This document shows positions 1-11,318 of a stretch of DNA of 64,000 nt, piece by piece (position 1 is the stretch's first letter; every line of letters starts with the position of its first letter). Below the pieces are notes generated by a model. It had not been told where the DNA came from. It ran no database searches and saw nothing but the letters and a program-made list of their open reading frames with translations. The translations under genes and the position numbers were made by a program. The stretch lies in contig JAULSN010000002.1 of assembly GCA_033439765.1 (NCBI GenBank), positions 6,758,001 to 6,822,000 on the forward strand. The letters run 5' to 3'. Source of the DNA: Lasiosphaeria ovina (taxonomy: Eukaryota > Ascomycota > Sordariomycetes > Sordariales > Lasiosphaeriaceae).

Positions 1-1364
1 GGAATTCCCTAATCTCTCTGGTCACTGTCGGGACCACGACCTCGGTGGCTTTGTTCTCATTGTTCAGCGGGCCTGACACGTTGAGGATGGTGGTCGACAC
101 CCAGTCATCGATGCGATTATCGTCGACTAGCCATTGCCGGCCCCCTTGTGTTAGCCTTTCGTCACAACCAAGCAACACCCAAATCGAGAAGCAGATGCAG
201 CCCTCTCGAAGTATTGGGGAGGGTGAGATGGCACTTACCATTGCGCCTCCTCAGCTCCGCTTCAAGGTTGCGAAGCTGCCATTCCGGTGCCAGAATTGGC
301 CCGTCCTTCTGTATGCCCAAGAAGCCTTCCAGGCCAAAGGTGTGGTAGCCGGGGCGCAGAATCCGGCGGAACAGGATCTGGAACACCTTGCCCATGACGC
401 GGAACATGCGCTGCTTCTCCGTCAGGCTGTTCCAGACGCTCCGGTCGTAAAACGCCTGCGCCTCATTGGTCAGCGGGGCCTCGTCTTCTTCAAATCGCAT
501 GTCGGACCGCCGGCCGACGTTGATGGCTTCGCTGCTGGCAAAAGCAAGGAGTGACTTGCGCAGCGTGTCGAACAGCGTCCGGATCGCGTCCACTCGTTTC
601 TTGCCGTCTATCGACTTGACGCTTCGCCAGTCGTTGAACATCACGGCGGAGTAGTCGTCTTCCAGGGCCCGCCGCGCTTGGGCGACCTCCTTCCTGGCTG
701 CCCGCAGTTTTTCGGACTCGGCCGCCAGTTGGTGTTCGAGCTCTGTCTTCTCGCGCAAGAGCTTTTCGACCTCGTCTCGGTACTCCTGCCGGATCTTGGC
801 CTGGGCGGCGGTGTCGCGCTCCTTCTTGGCCTTCTCAAACTCCTTCCCTAGCCCCCTGGTCTGCCTGTCAAGCATGCTGGACACGGTATCCTTCACGGCG
901 CCAGGCACGCTCTTGACCGCATTCCAGAGCTCATCTAGGTGGTTTTCCATGGCGGCGAGGTTAGTGCGGAGGAAGCGGAAATTCTGGTCCAGGTCCGATT
1001 CCTTTTGCTCAGCGGCAGCAACCGCCAGCGCCCAAGAACGGACATTAGGCGGGACCCCTGGGCTCTTGGGAATCTTGGAGCCTTTGGGGCTTTTCTTGGA
1101 TATCCTCGGACTTTTGGGAATCTTTAAAATCTTTGAAGTCTTTAAAGTCTTTAAAGTGTTTGGACTCTTGGGACTCGTGGGACTCTTGGGACTCGTGGGA
1201 CTCGTGGGACTCTTGGGACCCCTGGCATTCTTGGCGATCCTTAGATTCTTGGGAATCTCGGGACTCTTCGGATTCTCGGGAATCTTATGCTTAGGGGGTG
1301 GTGGATGTGGACCGAGGCCCAGCCTTGAGCTGTAACGCAGGCCTGATCTGTTCACCACTGACAT
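1..1364 (-). CDS. SP-repeat coiled-coil protein, partial (runs off left edge)
   Basis: No family recognised. The start is the ATG at 1364-1362. Exon 1 is 1364-239 and ends at a GTAAGT donor. The best acceptor is CTAG ending at 127, because it gives an open exon 2 (126 to beyond 1) in phase; an earlier AG at 146-145 would run into a stop. Residues about 25-105 are a low-complexity Lys-Ser-Pro / Ser-Pro-Thr tract. Residues about 165-240 are a charged, Glu/Lys/Arg-rich likely coiled coil. The rest is a globular-looking part with several Trp, Arg and Phe residues. The SP repeats resemble proline-directed phosphorylation or cytoskeletal linker sequence, but that is only composition. The C-terminus lies outside the window. 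Confidence 0.65.
1060..1290. repeat. GGGACTC/TTTAAAG-type minisatellite inside coding sequence
   Basis: Short imperfect tandem units, mostly variants of GGGACTCTT / GGGACTCGT and CTTTAAAGT, run through this stretch. On the minus strand they encode the Lys-Ser-Pro / Ser-Pro-Thr tract of the first gene. Unit lengths are mostly multiples of three, so length changes would keep the frame. Confidence 0.7.
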
Positions 1365-2114
1365 GGTGTCGGTTTGTCAGAGGGGCAGCAAAAACACCAC
1401 TTACTTGGCCTGGCAGGCAGCGGCTAGAGACGAAACCGCGAGTCGATAATAAACAAGCAGGAGTCGAAAAATCCATGCCGAGTTCCACACTTGCGGCATT
1501 TGCTTTCCAACAAATACCATTGCGGGAGACAAAGAAGCTTACATGATGTCGACTAGCTGAATTCCTGCTAATCTAGCCCTCAAAATTCCGGATTTGGCAT
1601 CCAGCTGCTGTCTTCGAGTCTGCTGCAACAAAGAACGGGATTTTTCCTTTCAGTGATTTGACAACGGTGCGTGGTGGGGGTGAATCTAGCGCTCAACACA
1701 CGTTGAAATTATTGTGACGTCGCGATTTCTGTCGCCGCCATGCAACTTCAAATTGCAGCCCGGACACTGAAGCCCGAAATTGCACTCTTTGGCGGTTAAG
1801 CCCCTCTCCTATAACCATGACTATTGGAACTCGTTTTCTTCAATGGCCCTTATTACACCCCCCCGTTGGGTAGCAAGCTTGGCGGCAGCATCACGTGCCC
1901 CTTATAACAGTTCGTTGGCACACATCCGTCTTGGCTCGTCAGCAAGCCGTGGCTGCCTGGCATGCCACGCGGCTCATCGAGTAGGCCGCAGCACCTCCCG
2001 AGGCAGCAATGTCAGTGAAAACGCCTATTTTTTCGACAATCCAAGTGGTTCCCGGCGCTTCCTTCTACATCGATCTTCGTTTTTCGACATAATTATCTCC
2101 ATTTCAATGACAAC
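1365..2114. other. intergenic, divergent promoter region
   Basis: Lies between the starts of the minus-strand SP-repeat gene and the plus-strand SH3 gene. Open frames here are short and have no recognisable product. I see no repeat or RNA gene. Confidence 0.5.
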
Positions 2115-2820
2115 ATGCCGGGCCGAATCCTCGCCGAGATCGCTATGGAGGAGGGAAACCTCATTGCCGAACGCATTGCCATCCACATTGACATGGCGGG
2201 TCGCGATACCGCAGCCGAGAATAACATTGCGCCAGAATTTCAGGTCCGGGATCCGACGACCGGCGACGGTCGTCTTCCGCAGACCGAAGCGACGGGCGGA
2301 AACGGGGTCTCGGTCGCATCCGACCAATCCGCAACGGCCCCGACGCCTGATCCAGCCCAGGCCATTGCCAATGCGGAGGAAAGCCACGCAGAACCAGCTC
2401 CTACCGCCACGGCCGCAGTCCCACCCACACCACCCATAACAGATCATTGGAGCGAGCCGTGGCTGCGCTATGCGCGTGTTCTCTACGACTTTAGTGCCAC
2501 GTTCGAGAACGAGCTCAGCGTCGTGACTGGCGAAATCGTCGCCATCGTGGAGAAGGAGATGAACGGTCCGTCCCACTTCGTTTCTCACAGCCGCCTCCCT
2601 CCGTCCGGCCCTCTACCCAACCGTAGTACGAGCGACCCATAGCACACTCATGACAAATAGCTCTCACAATGGTCGCTAATCAATCAATTATGGCTCAGGC
2701 TGGTGGCTTGTTGAAAACACGGCGTTCAAATGCGCCTGGGTCCCCATGGCCTATCTCGAGGAGCTGCCCGCTGAGGCTATTTCCCGCCCTTCCCACGCCG
2801 CTCAAGCCCAGGTAGCATGA
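2115..2820 (+). CDS. small SH3-domain protein
   Basis: A 190-residue protein from two exons, 2115-2565 and 2699-2820. The intron has an unusual GTCCGT donor but a clear GCTAAT branch and CTCAG acceptor. Splicing is required to complete the domain: exon 1 supplies the ALYDF-like start (RVLYDFSATFENELS, about residues 119-133) and exon 2 supplies GWW and the closing VP..YL. Residues 1-110 are an acidic, Ala/Pro/Thr-rich, probably disordered leader. SH3 domains bind proline-rich partners, so this is a likely adaptor, but no second domain is present and the partner is unknown. ATG 2115 is the first ATG in the frame. Confidence 0.7.
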
Positions 2821-3052
2821 GAACAGACAGCATCCTAAGCGGATTGGGAGCAGCGCATGCGTGAAAGGATGGAACCTTGTCACAGAAAGGAAGAGAAAGA
2901 CACTTGGAGCGGGCGGCACAGAACGAACTGAGGGCGATGGTCATATTTGATCTTAATTTTCAAGCTATCTCAAAGGAGTGATACAATTCGTTTTTTACTA
3001 TTTGCATGCCTGATCAATCATCTGCCTTGTCATCGTGCCAAGTCATTGCCGC

Positions 3053-3092
<40 letters not shown>

Positions 3093-3234
3093 GGCAGTGC
3101 GCTCCCGGCCCTCTCGTCCTCACTCTGTCGGTCATCAGGAGAGCGAGGAAGGAAGGGGACGTGGGTGTCAGCCACTTGTCACACACCTACGTCAGCCACT
3201 CCACTCCAGTCGCGCCGGGGTCGCTTGATTTGAT
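2821..3234. other. intergenic with (CA)n microsatellite
   Basis: A pure CA dinucleotide run lies at about 3055-3089. The flanks hold no supported gene. Small frames reading Thr-His repeats are only the microsatellite. Confidence 0.6.
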
Positions 3235-3571
3235 TTAGTCGCCGTCAGAGTCGCCGTCCGAGTCGCTGTCCGAGTCACTGTCCGAGTCGTCCGAGTCGTC
3301 ATCGCGCTTCTTGACCTTCCGGACCTTCCTGGCCTTCCTGGCCTTGGCCTTGACCTTGGTCTTGGTCTTGGTCAGGTCGCGAGCCGCCACGTCGACCCTG
3401 TCCTCGCGCACGGCGAGGGCATCTGCGTTTTCTCCTGTCAGCACAGTACGGCGAGTACACGGTCAGAGGCCAGGGGGCAAGGCACTCACCCGACTCGGGA
3501 GCCACCTTGACGGGGATGGCAGCGACGGCCATGATGGCGGCGAAGAAGGCGAAGACGGTCTTGAGCTTCAT
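3235..3571 (-). CDS. small secreted protein with basic then acidic tail
   Basis: A 93-residue protein from exons 3571-3490 and 3434-3235, joined across a 55-bp intron (GTGAGT donor, GACAG acceptor). Residues 1-19 are a typical signal peptide (MKLKTVFAFF followed by Ala/Ile-rich core). The mature part has a Lys/Arg/Ala-rich segment (about residues 46-70). It then passes a KKR dibasic site, where a Kex2-type protease could cut, into a C-terminal run of Asp-Ser and Asp-Gly repeats. No cysteines and no known domain. Such charge-segregated peptides could bind cations, mineral or nucleic acid; that is speculation. It is 2.5 kb from the UstYa-family gene, but its tail lacks the aromatic core residues of known ustiloxin-type precursors. 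Confidence 0.6.
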
Positions 3572-6029
3572 GTTGGCGAGAGTTGGGGGGTTTCAAGCTG
3601 GTTTCTGTGTGGGGCTAATGTGTCTGTGGTTCAGGTTCAGAGTGACTGGTCTGCCTTGTCTCTGTCAATATCTGTCTGGGGCAGCGGATCGCGTGCGTCT
3701 TCTTTATACCCCAGAGAACGGGAGTATGGAGAACCAACTGCCGGGGGGTCTGGAGTCTTGGCCTGTGCTCGTGTGCCAGCGTCCGCTTTCAGACTCTCGC
3801 TCTCGGCCTGCAAGAGAATGAAAATGTGATGAGCTTGTCATCGGCGATCGCTCTTGAGGCACACTCTGCCCCCTCCCCGGCAGGCACAGCTCACTTCGTG
3901 TCAGCCTGGTGGCGTCTAACGCGGCCGCCTGATAGAGCCGTGAGAGGCGTGTCTTCCCCGCAGTTTCTGTTGTTGCCCATGCCAAGGATGATTTAACTTG
4001 ATTCTCTGTTCAGGAACACCTCCTAGGTTATCAAGGTGTGTACGCGAAGTTGGTCAAGTGGCTTGTTAACTTGCTCAGTGTTCCTCTTGGCAAGCCCGCT
4101 TCCTAGAACGATGCTTGCTTGCTTGCTTTCGAGATGGAGGCGGAAACCTGGCGATGGCGCAATATCGCGTGCAACTCTGCGGTGGCCGTTTGCAAGGGAA
4201 GCGCATGTATGCCGTGAGAAGAAGGCATCGTGTGGCTTTGGCCATGGACCGCCGAGGCTCGGTTCTCGCTGATGAGCAACTGCTGTGCGGTGATAAGACT
4301 TCACTTGGCATTATCAATGGTCTCGACTGCCGACTCGCGCCGTGGTCTTGGCCGCCGACAGCTGAGCTCGTGCATCTTGCATTCGTAAAGACAGACAGCC
4401 AACACACATGTGCGGATGTGTCTTGGCGCGCTGTGGAAGTCGACGCCAGTTTCCTTTCGCTTCAACAACCGCGGACTGGCATCCCTCGGCAAGGCATCAA
4501 TGTAAGCCTTCTCGTCGTGGGGTGCGTTGCCAAGCAGCTTGGCTTGGGATTCTAGACGTGAGACCGACGTCAGGATATCTGAGCAATACCCCGCAGCTTC
4601 CCCTGACTTGCTCGCATCCTGCGGTCCTCGTGGGGGGGGGGGGAAGGGCTCGGGTTGTGGGCGCCGCCGGGTTCTATCAGGCGGCCAGACCGTGGTCACA
4701 GCCGGCGAGCGCCTCACTGCAACGTCGGGGCGTCGGGTCGCGCCCTTATTGGCGAAGAGTGCAAACCCCGCCTCGACCGGTCCGTCTCGTCAGCCCCTCA
4801 CTCCCAAGAGCTCTGTCTTGCTGATCCTGAGTAACCATAGATTCAAACACCCAACTGTCTGTCTGGGTATCACAACCAAGTCTAGAACTAGTTGATCACT
4901 ACTAGGCAAGTATGGTCTGGTGTTTCGTCTTCACTAGGCCGTGACGTGACCCTCCACGGCAACCGAAACAGATCGATGCTACTCTCCAGCTCTAGGCCCA
5001 ATAACCCGAACCAAACTACTCGGAAAGCTTGACGCTGGCATCCCGGATGGATCGCTTCGACGCCCGCCCAACGGCACCTCATTGGGCCGTCTGCAGCGAG
5101 GAAGCATATCCTCATGGTTCCGCGGCTTGGCAATACAGCTGTTATTTTACTCTGGCCAGCAGCTCCGGTATCCGCGCATCTTAGCATGCAGTGCTGCAGC
5201 ACATAGTCACTATAACCGAGACATACACCGATTTCTCCGCACCATCCGGCAGTCGACAACTGACTCGCGCAAGCGCCAAGCCAATACTGAGCTCGGCCTG
5301 CAGCTGTCTTGCATTCCATGCCTTGGCTCGCGCCCATCACATCGTTCTTTCGCCACTGCCATCGATATAGCGCAAGATCTTGGCGTGCAGTCTCCAGTGT
5401 CGGTCATGATAGGCACAGGGATAAGCTGACTAGTGTCTTTGGCGTATAGCCTGCTTTCACGCGGTACTAACGCGGCGACCTCGACCAAAGCAGGCAACAT
5501 GTCGCGCGACAGTTGTGATGACAGCCGACCCAGACCTCCATCTCCATCTCAAGAAGTACACTGTCGCTTCGCTTTTCCTCGCTCGGAATGGCCTGCATCG
5601 GTCATTGGGCCAGCCGTTCAGTGGCAGACTGCACCGCGAGTTGTTTTCCGCTTTTGAGCTTACACATGAAGGAATATCGAAAACATCGTGTGGGCGTGTC
5701 CTGCAACCTCGACTTATCTTGCAGCCAGCACGTCTTCCGAGGTAACGTCGGGAGCATGGATTTCAGCCGAGTTTGGACTTGTAGCAAAACCGTGGCTCCT
5801 GGGTTATCAGATCCTCTCGTGTTATCAGATCCTATCGAGCCCCCCAGCCCACACCCTCCCTCTACCCAATACCGCTCTCTCTTTCTCTCTATTTCTCTCT
5901 CTCTCTTTCTTCAGGGACCGAGCGAGCGCCTCTCACTCAATTCTAAATACCCTGTCTCGCCAAGACTTTTTGTCTTTGTCTTGCCAGTGCCCCAACAAGC
6001 TCTGCATAGCTTCGAGCCACCCTTTCACC
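3572..6029. other. long intergenic region
   Basis: About 2.5 kb without a supported gene. Open frames on both strands are short, overlapping and lack family motifs. A G-homopolymer lies at about 4632-4642. A CT-rich tract at about 5875-5915, typical of fungal promoters, precedes the UstYa-family gene. Confidence 0.5.
5803..5837. promoter_or_regulatory. tandem GATA-type (TGATAA) sites upstream of UstYa-family gene
   Basis: Two adjacent near-identical 18-bp units each contain GTTATCAGATCCT. The reverse complement contains TGATAA, the core bound by fungal GATA factors of the AreA/Nit2 type. They end about 190 bp before the start codon of the gene at 6030. Paired close GATA cores are the arrangement such factors prefer. 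Nitrogen control of the downstream gene is an inference. Confidence 0.35.
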
Positions 6030-7222
6030 ATGTCTCTGACCTCGCACAGCTCATACACAGCCGTCGACTCCGACTCAGAAAAGGGGGAGCATGAAAGCTT
6101 CCTCGGGCCAGGTAGCGATGTCCTCGCCGGCGACAAGACATGGCGGTGGCTGTCGCTGTCGCGGATACTCACCGTTGCTCCGTGGCTGTTGAGTATCTTC
6201 TTCGCAGTCACATCGCTGCTGCTCGTGCTTGAGCGGCAGAGTAGCGGAAGTCCTTATGGCACTTACGAAGATGGCTTCGATACCGACATCAGTAAGTTTC
6301 CCCCTTTGCGAGCCTAGCATGCGAATGTTAACACGTAAAACCCCAGTCCTACCGTCCAAGATCCCGCTGGAAAGGGTGAAGTTCACGCGCACCCCTCACT
6401 TCACTGCCAACGGCAGCGGATATCTCGATGCCGTGGACGAAACGGCGCCGTGGCCCGAGAACATGAAGCTGTTCGGCCCGCCGAGTCCCGAGATCGACGC
6501 CAGCTGGGACCGCCTCATACACGACCGCTACTTTGCCATCTCCGAGGAGGAGGCGACGCGGGCCTGGGGAGACAGGCGCTTCGAGTTTGTCGACCAGAGG
6601 CGCGGCGGCTACAGCGCCGGGTAAGTTTCTTTCTCACAGCCGCAGTTCATCCTCGATGTTTTGTGTGCAACATGCTGAGGAGTCCGTCTGGGCGCCGTAG
6701 ACTCGAAGTGTTTCACACGTTGCACTGCGTGGTGAGTTGTCCAACGGACAGACAGCTGGCCTCCTTCATTACCACAACCCATTTTCTAACACCACCTCGC
6801 AGAACGCGCTCCGCATGATGATGCACCCAGACTACTATCCCGCGCGGCATTCCCACGGGCCGTTCCACACGGGTAACCACCACCGCCTCTCCCCCTGCCA
6901 CTAATCACAACAGATAACTAACATTCGACACGACACAGAACATTGCCTGGACGCGCTGCGGCAGACGATCCAGTGCTACGGCAGCACGACGCTGATCCCG
7001 ACGCGGTACATGGACGGCGTGCGGCACAACTACATCGACGCCGACCAGACGCACGTGTGCCGGTCCTTCAGCTTCCTGCGCGACTTCACCACGTCGCGCG
7101 CCCAGGGCAACGCCGCTGCCGCCGACCGCGACCCCTCGCTCATCGACCCCGCCAAGCACCGCGACTGGGCCCAGTGGAAGGCTGAGAAGGTCGCCGCCCA
7201 CCGGCATCAGCACGGGTTGTGA
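6030..7222 (+). CDS. UstYa-family (DUF3328) oxidase-like protein
   Basis: A 306-residue protein from five exons: 6030-6291, 6347-6620, 6701-6731, 6803-6872 and 6939-7222. All junctions are GT-AG and phases sum correctly. A short cytosolic leader precedes one membrane segment (about residues 40-67). Both family hallmarks are present: motif 1 FHTLHC (residues 183-188) followed by NALR, and motif 2 HTEHCLDALRQ (from residue 211). These His/Cys motifs are thought to bind metal. Members carry out oxidative cyclisation, chlorination or desaturation of ribosomal peptides (ustiloxin, cyclochlorotine) and other metabolites. No peptide precursor, prenyltransferase or peptidase of such a cluster is visible nearby, so the substrate is unknown. 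The 31-bp third exon encodes motif 1 and is easily missed by automated calling. Confidence 0.9.
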
Positions 7223-8086
7223 TGGGCTTGTGATTCCTGAAGGGGGGCTGGGTGATGATTGCTAGTCAGTTAGGGTTGTGAGAGAGGTTTCTTTGTTGTG
7301 CTGTCCGGATGCAGGCGATATCAGGTTGTAGATTTATATACCCTCTTTGAAAAGCTCTCCGTTGACCTCTCGTTGGCTTGTTGTGGTTTCAAGACTGTTT
7401 CTTGTGTTGTAGTTTCTTGTAATTAGTTGACAAGTCGAAATCTAACAAATCTGCTCAGTGCTGCCATAAATCCACTGTATGGCAGCAACTGTGTCTTTGC
7501 ACTGTGATAATGAAAGATACGGTGTACGTCTACCGACCTTGAAGAGAAAATAACTACTTAAGGCTAACTTCAATGCCCACACCGCGGACAGGGAGCCAAG
7601 GAAACGAGACATACCGTTAGTTCCTGAGCCGTTCGAAAGGTTGTGCATAATGTGAAGCAGCCAGCACAAAGCGCAGCAGGCACGGGAGCGCAACAGAATG
7701 CTCCGTGCTCGTGTTGCTTCTGCATTCGGTTAGCACATTGTGCCGTTTTGAGCATTCAACTAGTCAAGTCAAGAACGTGCGAGACAAAATAGCTTTCCTA
7801 GAGTTTGTTCGAATTGTTTATGTGTGGTTTGAGTTGCCTAGGGCAAAAGGGGCTTGGTGTATGGTAAGGTAATTATCAAGTACGGATATTTCTGTCGGCC
7901 TGAATGACTTTGCCGGTACCATTCAATTGTTTGACCTTTTGCTGTACCGCGGCAAATGCTTAACTATGTTTATTTTGGTGTGTGCATGGTGACGGGGTAA
8001 CTGGGTATGAGCCATTTGCCCTTGGTGATAGATCTAACGGTTGGAGTCTCTCCTTGAGCACATGAAATAAAATACTTCCGCTAATC
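7223..8086. other. intergenic, convergent 3' ends
   Basis: Space between the converging UstYa-family and DUF6594 genes. It is AT-richer than the flanking coding sequence. No gene, RNA or repeat is recognised. Confidence 0.5.
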
Positions 8087-9188
8087 CTATCCAACTGTGG
8101 TCCCGTTGCTACACAACGTGCCGTTGATACTAACATTTGTACTCTGATCACCGGCTGATCCTGCGCTGATGGCAGTTCCAATGAACACAACCTCTATGGC
8201 TGCAAACCTACACCACACGTGTAAGACACTGCGCCCACTGAGGGAAAACCATGATGAGAGACTCACGTAGCTGTTGCGGCAATCATCTCGGCCCTGGTCG
8301 CGGAGCTGAAATACCCCATCAGGACAGCAAACGCGACGGTGAAGCCGGCGGTGGCACCTATGCGCCTCTCCACGGAGGAGATGCCGTTCAGCACGTATAT
8401 CGCCAGGACCGGGAGGGCCGAGGCCACGGCGGCGGCGATGATGTTGCTCGCGCGGTTGACGCCGTCGCTGCTGTACGACCTGTCGCCGGTCTGGTCGTCG
8501 ACGACCACCCCGCAGCCAATGTAGCGGCCCAGCACGCGGTCAAAGGCTCGCACGGCCGAGTTGAGCAGCCACTTGGTGAAGGGGTCGCCCTTGGCCGACG
8601 GCGGCTCCAGACAGACGTACGAGTGCAGGTCGTCGTCTTCCCAGGTTGCGGTTTCGTAGTTGGTCAGGAACGAGTTGCCGCCCTCGCTGTCGTCGAGCCA
8701 GCTCTTGAGGCTCTTGAGTTGGGATTTCATCGGCTTGTCGACTTGACTGAGTTCGGACACTGCGACACGTTAGTGACAAGATCAATATTTGCTAGGTCTA
8801 GTCTTCATGTCAGGGTACTTTGTATCAGGATCTCATCTGTGGCATTCATTTTGCCGTCAGCAGGCTGCAAATTCAACTGACATATGCCGGAGGTGCACTT
8901 GCTGTACTCTCTTATCAAGTCCCTGATGGCCTTGAGCTTCGTGTGCTGCGTACTGGCCTCATCGCGCGACAGCTTGAAATTGCTGCTGTATTCGGATGCC
9001 GGGGGCGATCGGCTGCTATCGTCGGCGACGCATTCTATCCTGAACTCCTTCTCGAGTTGGACAATCTCGGCTTGGAGCGAAAGGAGACAGAGGATATTGA
9101 GCTCTTCGAACCGGCGGAATATGGCAACGTTCTTCTCCTTGCGCATAAGGGCCGCCAGTCGAGAATAGCCACGTTGCGAATAGGCCAT
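8087..9188 (-). CDS. DUF6594-type fungal membrane protein
   Basis: A 306-residue protein from exons 9188-8882, 8759-8267 and 8207-8087. It opens with the family's GY.RLAALM...AIFRRF..LN motif, followed by the LL.LQAE..LE helix. The C-terminal half has three hydrophobic segments (the NIIAAAVASALPVLAIYVLN region, a second near RIGATAGFTVAF, and AAIEVVFIGTAISAG). They are preceded by the conserved DPFTKWLLN. The first donor is a non-consensus GTCAGT, chosen because it alone gives correct phase and family spacing between EY and KP; the second intron is a clean 59-bp GTGAGT...TAG. Function of the family is unknown; members often sit near heterokaryon-incompatibility or NLR-like genes. The ATG at 9188 is preferred over an upstream in-frame start because family proteins begin just before the GY motif. 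Confidence 0.82.
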
Positions 9189-9728
9189 ATTTTGGAAAGA
9201 AAAAGAGCAAGGTACCTGCACAGACGCCCCACGAGTTTTGGGGTGGTTCTGAGAATAACGCCATGTTGGAATGGGATAAGGCTCTCGGGGGGCGCCCTAG
9301 CCGCACGTAGCTAGTTATGCCGCATAAATTGCACACCATCTTGTTACAAGCGGCTAACCCAAGTTAGACTGATTTGCAGGGAAGAATGCACCTAGTGTCG
9401 CACTACGCAAGGAAGTTCACCAGGCCACCACTCAGAACAGCCAGCTGCGAGCAGATAAGGCAATGATCCTCTTTTGCAAGCGCTGTGGCTAACATTAAGC
9501 GACAGGCTCAGAATCCCAGCAGACTTTTCATCAAAAGAAAAACGGGTGCAGTTCCCGTTCTTATTAGGTTAGCCCGCTCACATTTGACGATCATATGAAA
9601 AGCCAAGCCCCCCCCCCCCCCCCCCCCCCCGGGCAGGCACCTCTCCATCATTTTCTTGGGATATTCCTTGTGCTGGTACCCGATTTCTCTTCCAACGAAA
9701 GAAACAAAAGAAAAACAGAAAAGAAAAC
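9189..9728. other. intergenic with C-homopolymer
   Basis: Divergent promoter region between the DUF6594 gene and the gene at 9729. It contains an uninterrupted run of about 23 C at 9608-9630, a site where sequence length is unreliable. A purine-rich AAAGAAAC tract directly precedes the ATG at 9729. Confidence 0.55.
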
Positions 9729-11318
9729 ATGGCAGACGATCCGATTTCGATAACACTGTTGGTCTCGACCGCTTTCTCATTGACTACATCAGTCATATTC
9801 CCCCTTACGCACCTGTTACAGGATGCGTCCACCTTTCCTGCGAGATTTCAGCTTCTAGACAACGAGATAACGGCGTTGCTGGCCGTGGTCGACGAGTGCT
9901 ACCAGACAAATAGCAACGGGCCCGTTAGGGCATCCCCGCACGTGGAAGACTTGCTCTTCACCACCTACGACCAGGGAGAGGATATCTCAAATCTCGCTTC
10001 CAAGGCTCGCCATATAATTTACCAAAGGCGGTGGAGGATACTGAGCATCGTACGATTTATATTTTTCGAGGAAAAACAGCTCAGCAGCTCCCTCGCCGTC
10101 TTCCGCGACAAGGTCGGCTTGCTGCGCGATGCCTTCTCAGAGTAGGTCATCAAAGCCCAGAGAACGAGCCCGCCACAGGCTGTTAATTAATTTACGTCCA
10201 TGAATAGAATCCGCCTCCGAGGGCAGTTAGTGGAACTAAGGCAGGTCTTGTGGTGGTTGCAATAACTAATTACTATTGAAGGCCCTGACACGCCGTGGGC
10301 AATCTGGGTTGCTAACATGGAATGGCGTGCTAGTGCTGCCATGGACAAGCTTACCGAACTGTCCCAATCTACCACTGTTGATGCCAGCGGACGCCCTGCC
10401 GATGCCTCTTCCAGCACTGAAGGGAAGGCCGAGGCCGAAGCCGGCGGTCCTGGCTCCGGTTCTGATCCGCATCTAATGCAGATCGTCAAATCCCTCCAAA
10501 ACCGGATGCGGCGAGATCTCAGCTCGCTGGAGGCGGACGACTACGTCATAAACGGAACCGTCCAGCTCGACAATCCTGAAAGGGTCATGATCCTAGTGGA
10601 GGATCCGACGAGAACAGGCGGCGACCGGTTCGACTACCGTCCCGCCCGGATCAAGCTCGACACGGGCTCGCGAGCAGACTTTGTCACCCGCGAGTATCTT
10701 GCCCAGATAGGCTTCGACCTCGGCAGCCTGGTAGAAATACCCGAGGTCCAGCAGCAGGAAATCGAAGGTCTCGACAAGGCCATCTACAAGCCGACACACG
10801 GGGTGACCTTGCCTTGGTACAGACAAGGCGAGGCGCAGTCGAACCTCACACGCTTTCTTGTCGTAGACAGCGGCCCCTTCGATCTGCTCTTGTCTTCGCG
10901 GCGCTTTGCCGAGGAAGCAGAGCGGCGGCTGTTCTCCCTTCCGTTGGTAGGGCGGCCACGAAAGACAAAAGGTATTTGTTACCATTTTTTGTGCCAGTGG
11001 GTGATAAGCCTGGAACTAACATGACTGGTGCTAGAACAAATAGACAAGGAGATCAAAGAGGCGAAAAGGAAGCGGGACGAGGCCAAAGAATTGGAAGCAA
11101 AGAACTTGCGCGCGGCAATCGCGATGAGGAACCAGGAAGTCGGACGTGCGTTTACGGTTCAGACCGTGGCCGAGCAAGACACCGCCAGTACTGCTCAGGA
11201 GCCGGCTGATATAGAGCTTGGAACGGCTGGACCGGCCTCGACGACAGGTGCAAGCGTCCAAGCTGCCGGTTCAGCCGGACGACGTCCACGGCGGGGTTTC
11301 TTCTGGTGGCGAAGTTAG
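9729..11318 (+). CDS. protein with helical fungal N-domain and retropepsin-like DTGS motif
   Basis: A 444-residue prediction from exons 9729-10141, 10334-10971 and 11035-11318. Intron 1 (GTAGGT donor, GCTAAC branch, GCTAG acceptor) joins what otherwise look like two genes, and the phases fit exactly. Residues 1-140 are a hydrophobic, helical domain beginning MADDPISIT, resembling the N-terminal domains of fungal STAND/NLR-like proteins (SesA/Helo-like), though I cannot assign the exact family. Residues about 240-330 hold KLDTGSRADFV and later VDSGPFDLLLS, the pattern of a pseudo-symmetric aspartic-protease (retropepsin-like) fold. The third exon is a charged coiled coil ending in a basic, Trp-rich tail (RRGFFWWRS). 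It could be a signalling or regulated-proteolysis protein. The link between exons 1 and 2 is the weakest point. Confidence 0.55.

Noticed and set aside
1780..2439. 219-residue frame overlapping the SH3 gene
   Set aside because: Arg/Pro/Ser-biased shadow of the SH3 gene in another frame, with no motif.
3055..3089. CRISPR-like or tandem array
   Set aside because: A plain CA microsatellite; no repeat-spacer structure anywhere in the window, which is eukaryotic.
3235..3571. Ustiloxin-type (dikaritin) precursor peptide
   Set aside because: Signal peptide and one KKR site are present, but there are no repeated cores with Tyr/Trp; kept only as a secreted protein of unknown role.
4115..4555. 146-residue plus-strand frame and its opposite-strand partners
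   Set aside because: No family motif, no intron signals and mutually overlapping frames; treated as intergenic.
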